A stretch of DNA of 64,000 bases from Chloroflexi bacterium TSY (lineage in GTDB: Bacteria > Chloroflexota > Anaerolineae > Caldilineales > Caldilineaceae), in contig JAHBNG010000003.1 in NCBI GenBank assembly GCA_019217005.1, forward strand, positions 62,001-126,000, given 5' to 3'. Each line of letters starts with the position of its first letter. The stretch's first letter is position 1. This document shows, in pieces, positions 44,240 to 52,526 of this stretch. Below the pieces are notes generated by a model. That model ran no database searches, was not told the origin of the DNA, and saw only the letters and a list, made by a program, of their open reading frames with translations. The position numbers and the translations under genes were made by a program.

Positions 44240-46848
44240 ATGCCCAACACCAGATTCCGTGAACGCTTCAAGTACTACCTCCGTCGCAGCCGCTACAATC
44301 AGAAAGAGTTGGCCCGCGAACTGAATATTGATGCCAGTGCAATTAGCCATCGTTTAAGCGGGCGTCTCCCATGGCGCGCAGACTTTTTAGAGCGGGTGTG
44401 TGAACGATTGCAGATTACTGAAAACGAACGGTTGGAATTATTCGAACTGACGGGTCTCGTCAAAGCGACTGTCCAGGTTCCGCTTCAACGTCAGAATCGA
44501 GTTCTCTACTACATCAATCGTCAGACAGATGAAGTAGACCGAATCATCTCGCACCTCAAGCCAGGACGAATTGTGACGATTTGTGGTCCCAGCGGTGTGG
44601 GAAAAACATCTTTGGCGATCGAGATCGCTTGGGCCTTAACACCAAACATGATACCCCCTGACCGCTTTCCCGATGGGATTATTTTTCACAGCTTCTACGA
44701 TACGCCATCGGTGGCATTGGCTCTTGAGCATATTGTGCGTTCCCTTCATGAGGAGCCGCATCCCACCCCACTCCTCGCAGCACAACGCGTACTTTCACAA
44801 CGACAAGCACTAGTGATTCTTGATGGTGCTGAGCGTGCTGATAATTTGGGAACGATCCTCACCCTCCGTGGTCAATGTAGCGTCTTGGTCACCAGCCGTA
44901 GACGCGAAGACGGAGAAGAAATTCGCTACGATCTGGGACCATTGCCGCTTGATAAAACTGTGTCACTCCTTCAAAATTGGGCCGGTCATCGAGCAGCCGA
45001 TCACGAGTCTACAGAACAGATCTGCGAATTCGTGGGTGGGTTACCTCTGGCGGTACGTCTAATCGGGAGCTATTTGAAACAGAGTGAACTAGATAGTGGT
45101 GAATATTTGACATGGTTGCGGGCAACGTCGCTAAACGCTCTCGATCTAGGTCAGCGCCAACGTGATAGTGTGCCGCTGCTGCTCCAGCGTAGCCTTGAAC
45201 AGGTAAGCGATGTCGCTGTTCGAACATTGACGGTGGTTGGTCTTTTAGCACTTAGTTCATTTGATGTGGAAGCTGTAACTGCAGCCCTAGGATTGACAAA
45301 GACAGCTGTCACTTTGTGTCTTGGTGAGTTGGTCAATTATAGCTTGTTAGATAGAAGCCATCAACGATATTTGGTGACCCATCCCCTGATTCATACCTAC
45401 GCACAGGAGCGTCTATCGAAACCAGCAACGATGCTGACTCAACTTGCGGCTTACTACAAAATACTCGCTCAAGAAGAGAGCCGATTGGGGACCGCTGGCT
45501 TTTCACGACTGGATTTGGAGCGCCCTCATTTTGTCGCATTGCTCAATCAATGTGCATTAAATGAACAGTGGGAGGGGTGGTTCATTTTAGGCGGACAATT
45601 AGGTTTACATTTTTGCAAAGAGAAAAGATGTTTATATTTTCTACTTTGAGCCATGCTCAGGCAGAAAATGACCTCAATATAGATTTTTATCTATGTATCA
45701 AAAGTGTAAACCTAATTCTGAACCACCCCCAGTGGGAAACGGTAAAAGAGCTAGCATGGTCAATCGATCAGTATTTAGATCTACAGGGATATTGGACCGA
45801 GCGCCTGATAGTGAATCGAACGGGATTGAGAGCTGCGCAAAATCAAGACTCTGGTGCGGATGAGGCTCTTTTCTTGGAACGTATCGGGGATACCCACCGT
45901 AATCTAGGCAATTGGGATGCAGCAAGAAAAGCCTACCAGAAATCTCTTAACCTAGTCCGAGCAACTGGGAATCAGTTTCGAGAAGGCCAGATCATCCATC
46001 GCTTAGGGATATTCTATTTATACCGCGATGAGTGGAATCAGGCTCAACAGCTATTTGAAGCTAGCTTACGTATTCGACGCGAAATTAAAGATCGAGCAGG
46101 CGAAGGAAATACACTGACCAGCTTAGGGGAAGTTTATCGCCAAAAGGGAGATTGGGAGCAGGCTGTCCGAATGTTCAAAGACCGTCTGAACATTTGTCGC
46201 GAATTGGGTGATCGGTATGGTGAACGCGAGGTATTGAACTCTCTTGGTATCATCTATTTTTATCAAGGACGTTTGAGCGATGCCGAAGAAGCGTCAGAAC
46301 TGAGTCTGAACATTCAACAGGAATTGGGTGATCGGAGAGGGGAAGCATTTCTCCTGGCTGCGCTTGGCAGTATTTATGGCAAACAGAAAAGATGGGAAAA
46401 AGCAATCCATACTTGCAAAAATAGTCGGTCTCTCTTTCAAGAATTAGACTACCGGCACGGCATCTCACTCGCTCTGAACAACCTGGGCATTGTCTATACT
46501 GATATGGGGAACTTGGATGAAGCTTTGCATACACATCAAGAAAATCTGTCTATTGTGCGTGAGCTTGGTGATCGGTTAGGGGAAGGACATGCCTATCTCC
46601 ATATGGGAGGAATTTATCTCCAGAAAGGAGACTGGGATCAGGCTCGTCTCATATTAGAAAAAAGCATCCAGATTCTGACTGATTTGGGCAATCGACACAG
46701 TGTCGGTAGTGCATTGATGGTTCTAGGCAAAGGCTATGACCAACAGAATCAGATCGACAGAGCCAAATCGATCTGGCAGGAGGCCCTCACCAAACTCAAT
46801 CCCGATTCACCAGATTACAAAGAGGTGAACGCGTTGTTACTCGGGTAA
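44240..46848 (+). pseudogene. HTH-NB-ARC-TPR regulator, split by MITE B
   Basis: Ancestral length 814 residues (815 codons after removing MITE B copy 5 and one CAGTGGGA). N-terminal HTH: RFKYYLRRSRYNQKELAREL, NIDASAISHRLSGRLPW. NB-ARC: IVTICGPSGVGKTSLAIEIA (Walker A), RQALVILDGAERADNLGTIL (Walker B), CSVLVTSRRRED and GGLPLAVRLIGSYLKQ. C-terminal TPRs: RIGDTHRNLGNWDAARKAYQ, QIIHRLGIFYLYRDEWNQAQ and at least six more to the end. The insertion shifts the frame, so now the first part ends in a MITE-encoded tail and the TPR part may be made separately from a GTG at 45568. Start ATG at 44240 is shared in context with the paralogue at 48423. It was probably a ligand-activated transcription switch. 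Confidence 0.9.
45574..45729 (+). mobile_element. MITE B copy 5 (in the HTH-NB-ARC-TPR gene)
   Basis: 156 bp (one extra A in CTCAATATAG), flanked by CAGTGGGA at 45566-45573 and 45730-45737. Removing it joins RCALNEQW-type sequence NEQW to ETVKELAWSIDQYLDLQGYW in frame. Confidence 0.97.
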
Positions 46849-46866
46849 TTCTCAATTACTCTTGAA

Positions 46867-48366
46867 CTTTACTTTCTGGTAAAAGAAAAGAGATGAGGTG
46901 AGAAATGTGACAAAAAGCGGTTAGCGTTTCATCCTAAAGGTAGAGAACCCAAAAAGGAGGAAGGAATGCTAACCGCGCCAGAAATAACTATAGCAGTACT
47001 GATGAATGTATTGCAAGTAACGCCGGTGGGAACAAACGTAAATGTAATGCGTCTGATGTGGGCGATGATGAATGGGTCGTTTCTGAAAAGTCGAGGAGCA
47101 ATCCATAGTGGATTGAGTGAAAGCGGGTTTGAAGATGAGGAGCTCCGGCGAAGCTGGTGGAGCTTTCGATATGGATCATGGGATATTGCAAGCCTGCTCT
47201 CATCGTGGCAAGAAGAAGTGGAGTGGAAAGGGAATGGGAGGCAAAAAAGTTAGAAGGATACCGAGTGAAAAGCATAGATATCACAGGGTTCTGGCGACCG
47301 AAGCTGCAAGGGAAAGTGAACCGACTCTATAACTCAACGGCTCGTCGGGCATTGCCCGCTCATCTTTGGAGTGATGATAAGCTCGGGGGAGATAGGCGGG
47401 AAACGAGTGCCACTGCTCAAGGCAATCATGAGATGCGAGGTAGGCACAAAGGAAAGTGAGTTTCGGAAAAAGCTGCTGAAAGAGACGAAGAAATCACTGG
47501 AGTCAGACGAAGTGGCGGTGGTCGATGCCGGGTTTACAATCAGAGAAATGCTAGAAAGCGACGTCGACCGATTTGTCCTTCGGGAAGCGATTAACTGCAC
47601 AGCGCGCCGCAATGAGTTACCCGAACGTAAGGAAAAAGGCAGACCACCCGAATATGGTGATATTGTGCGTCCGCTCTCTCGATGCTATAGGGAAAGCGAC
47701 TCGAGGCCACAACTCCAGACTCGTTTGGTCAATTTGTCTATAGTGGTCGCCTGATTCGCTATCAAGCATGGCACAATCTCGTCCCCAGGACAACCAAGGT
47801 GGATACAGCCAACCGCACCTATTCGATTTACGTCTTTCAGGATCCTGCTTATCACACACCTTTGGTTCTGGCGACCGTCATGGCTTTACAAGCTGAAACC
47901 ATTTATCTTTTCTATCTGGAGCGCTGGCCTGTTGAACATCCCCCCTTGGCTTCCAAGCAGATGATTGGCTTACATCGTCAATTTGTTCATGCCGATGAGG
48001 CTTGCTTCCGCTTACCTGAACTGGGGCTGCTGGCTGGCAATCTTCTTTCCCATTTAGCCGCTTCTCTTCCTCCCATACCGACTGGCTACTGGGATCGAGA
48101 GCCTCAAGCCACTCCCGGCAGGCTGCGCCGCGTTCTCTCGAGTGCTCTTTTTCCAACTCCCGACCAACTCGACCCTGACTTTCGGAAAAAGGCCTCGGTT
48201 TCACACCATTTACCTAAAGGCGTTCTCGCTCATCGCCGCCTCAATGCCGCTGCTTAAACTAGCCGAGCACTATTTTTACATTTTATCCCGTTTTTTCAGG
48301 GTGGATTCTTTTTTCCGCCCCTTTCGGTTTGCCCTTTGTCACTCAAGCCTTTACCAGAAAGTAAAG
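46867..48366 (+). mobile_element. IS type 1, copy 4
   Basis: 1500 bp, with 5-bp duplications TTGAA at 46862-46866 and 48367-48371. It lies between the second and third NB-ARC genes, in the leader of the third. Its sequence is closest to copy 1 (shared CCCGCTC deletion and GGAGTGGAAAGG variant). Confidence 0.97.
46966..48257 (+). pseudogene. IS type 1 transposase, frameshifted
   Basis: Begins MLTAPEITIAVLMNVLQVTP and the first frame stops at 47253 (EWKGNGRQKS) right after AAAAAAG, where a -1 slip would enter KKLEGYRVKSIDITGFWRPK. It shares the CCCGCTC deletion with copy 1, and has a loss of one G near 47690 (TATAGGGAAAGC). The C-terminal piece from 47799 is open to LAHRRLNAAA. Not able to make a full protein without several frame changes. 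Confidence 0.83.
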
Positions 48367-48422
48367 TTGAATGTAAACAATAATTTAGATTCTAATTCCA
48401 TTTTTCACAGTGAGATTCCTCC

Positions 48423-49793
48423 ATGCCCAACACAAAATTCCGCAACCGCTTCAAGTATCACCTCCGCCGTAGCCGCTATAACCAAAAAGAGCTGGCCCAC
48501 GAACTGAATATTGACGCCAGCGCAATCAGTCATCGGCTAAGTGGGCGTATTCCCTGGCGCACCGAAGATTTGACTAGAGTGTGTGAATTGATGGATGTGG
48601 GAAGTACGGAGCGAGAAGAGTTATTTAGGCTGGCGGGGCTATTCGAAAATGAGGATGCCTCTGGATTCCAACCACCTCTTCAACGCCAAAATCGAGTTCC
48701 TCACTATACCCGCCGTCACGATGGGGAAGTTGAGCAGATCCTGGCAGACCTCCGGCTGGGCAGCATCGTAACCCTCTGTGGCCCCGGTGGAGTGGGAAAA
48801 ACTTCGCTGGCCATTGAGGTCGCCTGGGTATTGACGCCAAATAGAAGACCACCCGCACGCTTTCCCGACGGTATCGTCTTCCACAGTTTCTATAATCAGC
48901 CCCAGGTATCACTGGCTCTCGAACAGATTGTGCGTTCATTTGGTGAAGAACCAAAGCCAACGCCGCGCAATGCGGCGCAACGTCTTCTTGCCAACCGCAA
49001 GGCGCTCTTGATCTTGGATGGGGCAGAACGTGCGGATAACCTGCAGGAGGTTCTTGCCGTGCGTGGCCAATGCGGTGTGCTGGTGACGAGTCGACGACGT
49101 GAAGATGCAGAGGCGACGCTCTATCTTGTGGAGCCGCTGCCAGTAGATAGGGCAGTGCAGTTACTGGAAAGATGGTCAAGCGAACGCGTCAACGATCTTG
49201 ATGCTGCTCGCGAAATCTGCACACTAGTCGGTAATCTGCCTCTAGCCGTTTGTCTTGCGGGGCGACGGATGGTGCAGTATGAATTGACCGCAACCGAGTT
49301 TTTGGCCTGGCTACGTGAGACGCCTTTGCTGGCGCTGGATGCTGAGCAGCGCCAATATGAGAGCGTGCCGGTCTTGTTGGATCATGCTGTTGCGCGTATG
49401 AAACCGTCCGTGCAGCAAACGTTAGCTGTCGTTGGTTTGCTGGCACTCAGTCCATTTAGTGAGGATGCCGTTGCCGCCGCTCTGGCTCTCTCGACAAGCG
49501 TTGTCTTATTTCTACTTGGGGAACTGGTCAACAATAGCTTCTTACAACGGATCAATCAGAAGTATGAGGTCAGCCATCCTCTCATCCATGCTTATGCCCA
49601 AGAGCGGTTGGCCGTACCAAAACGAGCAACCGAGCAGTTGGCGCAACACTTTCTCCTCCTCGCTCAGCATTATGGTGAACAGGGGCAAACTGGCTTCACA
49701 GAACTCGATCAGAACCGATCTCATCTAATGACAATACTATCGATGAGTATAGCCAAGCAGGAGTGGGCAGGTTCAGAACAAGGGATGAGTTAG
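48423..49793 (+). pseudogene. HTH-NB-ARC regulator, 3' part lost at IS type 2
   Basis: A close paralogue of the gene at 44240: MPNTKFRNRFKYHLRRSRYN, QKELAHELNIDASAISHRLS; Walker A in LCGPGGVGKTSLAIEVAW; Walker B in KALLILDGAERADNLQEVLA; GNLPLAVCLAGRRMVQYE. The frame runs normally to ILSMSIAKQEWA, the point equal to CALNEQWE in the paralogue, where IS type 2 begins (49765). The final residues GSEQGMS are element-encoded. No TPR coding sequence resumes after 51427, so the TPR half has been deleted, probably by IS-mediated rearrangement. Upstream lies IS type 1 copy 4. The remaining 448 residues could still fold as an HTH-ATPase without its sensor. Confidence 0.88.
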
Positions 49794-51427
49794 GTTTACA
49801 AAATTGAAATGGGCACGTTAAAAAGAGAATAGGTTAAAGAGCCAGTTGCTGTTGAGGCTGAAGAATGGCATCAAGGGCGTCAGCCAAAGAAGGGACATAG
49901 GAATCGGTAGCCAGTTCTAAGGGTGAGTGACCGGAGCGTTTGCCACGTGAGAAGGTGCGATGATTCCAAAAGAGCTGTAAAAGAGCGGCCAACCAATCGG
50001 GCAAAGAGCGATGGATTGCAAGAAAGGGCCTGAGCCAAGCATGAAAGGATTCAGCTAGAGAAGAAGCCCGATGGAAGCGATCCAGTGCATGCCAGAAGGC
50101 AAGAGCCATAGGCTGCAATGAGGGAGGGAAAAGCTGTTCAATGGGAAGTTGATGGTCATGGCGATAAGTCCAGAGGTGTGTGATGAAGGCTTCGTACTCA
50201 GGTGAGAGGTTCTGGCGGAGGGGAGCCAGGGATAGTTCCAGGCGACGGAGGGGAGCCAGCAATGTAGGTAGATTCTGCTGCAGTTGGGTGGCAAAGTGTG
50301 CAATTTCATCGCGGTTCATCTCCATCATAAGTTGGGTGGCAGCCAGAATGGTTTGTTGCGCGGCATCTGTGTTGACAAGCTGCCCGGTCGGTGAAATCGG
50401 CTCCAGTGCCTGACGGACCGTTCGGAGAAGCCATGTCCAGTTCTCGTGCAAGTCAACTGCTGTCAGCACCGTTTGGTCGGCAACCTCGAGAGTCACTGTG
50501 CATTTGCGTGGTCGCCCAGGGCGACGTGCAGGAGCAGTCTGCTCGTCCAACTCTTGCCAAACTACGTCACGGTCGGTCATGGCCTGGTCCATTTCTCTCC
50601 AGACGTTGGGTGATTTTGGTGCCATTCTGCATTTGGTGAAAGAGGTCATAGGAGTGTGGCGCATTCATCCCCGCTGCCTTGGCTCCTGCCTGAATGCCCA
50701 AAGCCCCATCGGTCACCAAGTCATCAAAGGTGATGCCTCGCTCGAGCAATTCGAGAAACTTCAACCCCCATGTTGTTTCATCTCGGGCATCGGCTGCTGA
50801 GATATTCAACAGCGCAAACGATGCTCCGTCCACCACCGTCAGGCACGGTTGGTCGCCACAGAAAATTTCATCCGCTTCCCCCAACACCGGCAGCGTCGGC
50901 ACCATGCTCTCATTGTACGCCGATGCCAGTTCTCCAACTTCCGCCAGCGTCCCTTGGATGAATCCCACCGACCGCTCCACACCTAGCAGCAACCCCAACC
51001 CCCTTTGGATATCTCGTACGCTTCCTCGCAGCATCGGCAACACCGTTATGGTTCGTCGGATGAACGTCTCATCCACTTCGATCACATGGCTTTTCGGCTG
51101 CGGTCCTGGACTCACTGGCGACAAGATCGCTTTCAGCGCCGCTTCACCGCTCTCTCTCAACTTATAGAGCCACGTTCGAGACACATTGTACGCCGTTGAC
51201 AGTTCGCTCACTCTCCCCCACTCTCGATTCGGGTTGAGCATTTCCAACGCAAGATCGATTCGGGTTGACAATGATAGGGGGTCTGTTCGATACTCTGACA
51301 TTTAGAGGCTCCTTTTTGGCTATTTTGGTCTGAACACCCTTATTTTGCCTGAACAGGAGCCTCTTTCTCTAACCTATTCTCTTGTTAACGTACTCTCTTC
51401 TTTGTCAACCTATTTCTGAACCAGCCC
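49765..51427 (-). mobile_element. IS type 2, full-length copy
   Basis: About 1663 bp. Ends: GGGCAGGTTCAGAAC on the left and, reading inward from the right, GGGCTGGTTCAGAAA. Subterminal ACGTTAAAAAGAGAATAGGTTA and ACGTTAACAAGAGAATAGGT recur on both sides as a second inverted repeat. The flanks (GCAGGAGT and CTTTTCGC) do not match, so the target duplication is lost. A second copy ends at position 120 of the window. Confidence 0.92.
49834..51301 (-). pseudogene. IS type 2 transposase, frameshifted
   Basis: A DDE-type transposase of about 490 residues in two frames. The first (51301-50567) begins MSEYRTDPLSLSTRIDLALE with an HTH (VSELSTAYNVSRTWLYKLRE), and has EADEIFCGDQPCLTVVDGAS and FDDLVTDGALGIQAGAKAAG, where the conserved Asp residues of VVDG and VTDG are likely catalytic. 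Near 50595 the reading must shift +1 (RLE to REMDQAMTDRDVVWQEL) to continue into the second frame, which ends ADALDAILQPQQQLAL. The third catalytic residue is probably in the SSLAESFHAWLRPFLAIHRS region. No slippery sequence is obvious at the junction, so a mutation is more likely than programmed frameshifting. Family not assigned. Confidence 0.82.
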
Positions 51428-51603
51428 CTTTTCGCTTTAACCAACTACAACCCTTCGTTCACCTGAATTCCACTCTTTATGAGACCGGCGTCAAACTCAC
51501 TCAGAAAGAGATGGACCGTTTGGAACAACGCTTCCAACGTTTACCTGGTTTAGAAAAATGGTTTGTCCTTATTCCCCCTCTCCATTCTCTCGTTCGCGTA
51601 TAA
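51428..51603 (+). pseudogene. Gene 3' fragment, possibly a transposase tail
   Basis: Reading in from the IS boundary: FRFNQLQPFVHLNSTLYETG, VKLTQKEMDRLEQRFQRLPG, LEKWFVLIPPLHSLVRV. The Tyr-x-x-Gly-x-Lys followed by Glu-Met and Trp-x-x-x-Ile-x-Pro is similar to the C-terminal tail of ISAzo13-type transposases, but this is a weak resemblance. Its 5' part was replaced by IS type 2. No element end is visible after the stop. Confidence 0.4.
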
Positions 51604-51714
51604 TTATTTTTTTGGTTTAGCCTAATAGAATAGATGAATCTCCATCAATTAACTTTGCTTTACTGGGTAAAATCGGCTCAAAACGACAATGATGGACGCG
51701 ACTATCGACCAATA

Positions 51715-52410
51715 CTAAGAAAACGCCTCCTTATATTCTTGGACTGCCTTTGGCCCACTGCGTTCCAATCCAGCGAAAAATTGCTCCCGATCCTGATTGC
51801 GATAATCTAATCGTTCTACACGAAACGGTGCAAGACGCTCCCGATCGCGGCGGCGTGTTGCACCGTCCAGAAAGTAATCGAGCGCATTGGTGACACTATT
51901 TGCATCCGTCCAGTTTGATTTATAGATTGGTGTTCCAGAGCGGTTGAAAATCCAAGTCATATTGGGCATCGAACCATAAGCTCGGTGACAAGCTCCATCT
52001 AAAGCATCCAGAAAAATGGGGCGCGTCACGCCTAACTTATCGCGTAAATCGCGGGCATGTTGATATTTCTGTTCCATCGAAGTCAAATGACGATAATATT
52101 CACCCGGATGTGCTTCATGCGTATAAAGAAAAATTGAACCAACATTGCGTGAGGTGTATCGCTCGGCAATCTCGTTCATGGATGGCGCCGCCATCCCACA
52201 ATAGGGTCAGGTAAAGCTACCAAATTCGACGACTGTGTACAGTGATTGGGACCAGATTGCGCTCAACATCGTCTCTTCACCATCTAAGGTCCACAAGGGA
52301 AAATCTGGCGCATTCTCACCAAGAGGCGGACTCTCATTAAAATTCAGCCAAGGACCAAACTTGTCTGGCACGAAAGAATCGTAATTATATTGCTCAAGTA
52401 GGGTTGTCAT
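51715..52410 (-). CDS. Deiodinase-like thioredoxin-fold protein, probable selenoprotein (UGA at codon 68)
   Basis: From ATG 52410 (CGGAGAATATCTT upstream) the frame reads to YTVVEFGSFT, then UGA at 52207-52209, then PYCGMAAPSMNEIAERYTSR and on to KAVQEYKEAFS without another stop: 231 residues if UGA is read as selenocysteine. The region around it matches the active site of iodothyronine deiodinase-like proteins (Phe-Gly-Ser-x-Thr-Sec-Pro), and here gives a U-x-x-C pair (UPYC). The fold features VGSIFLYTHEAHPGEYYRHL and IFLDALDGACHRAYGSMPNM, WIFNRSGTPIYKSNW are typical of this thioredoxin-fold family. A hairpin like a bacterial SECIS follows the UGA (listed separately). Role probably peroxide or thiol chemistry. 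The alternative is a simple nonsense mutation. No selenocysteine machinery lies in this window. Confidence 0.78.
52180..52196 (-). promoter_or_regulatory. Candidate bacterial SECIS hairpin
   Basis: Starting 10 nt after the UGA, the mRNA reads GGAUGGC GGC GCCAUCC: a perfect 7-bp stem with a GGC loop, the loop lying 18-20 nt downstream of the UGA. Bacterial SECIS elements are short stem-loops placed this close to the UGA with G at the first loop positions, so size, spacing and loop all fit. A longer lower stem is not evident. Confidence 0.6.
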
Positions 52411-52442
52411 AAGATATTCTCCGAATTGAGGGAGTGTGTTCC

Positions 52443-52496
52443 AAAGGGTGTAAACGCAGTGCTTCTCTGACTGAGCAGTGTTCGTTTACACCCTTT
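52443..52496 (-). terminator. Hairpin between tex and the deiodinase-like gene
   Basis: AAAGGGTGTAAACG (52443-52456) pairs perfectly with CGTTTACACCCTTT (52483-52496) around a 26-nt loop, 30 bases past the tex stop on the minus strand. The arm ends in AAAs and TTTs, giving a modest T-tract. It probably ends the tex transcript. Confidence 0.6.
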
Positions 52497-52526
52497 GTGG
52501 TACACAATCGAATTGATGATGGTCAA

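Noticed and set aside
50567..50664. Programmed frameshift in the IS type 2 transposase
   Set aside because: The needed +1 shift has no slippery run or adjacent stop, so a mutation is more likely.
52207..52209. Plain nonsense mutation in the deiodinase-like gene
   Set aside because: Not excluded, but the codon falls exactly at the family Sec/Cys position and a SECIS-like hairpin follows, so recoding was preferred.
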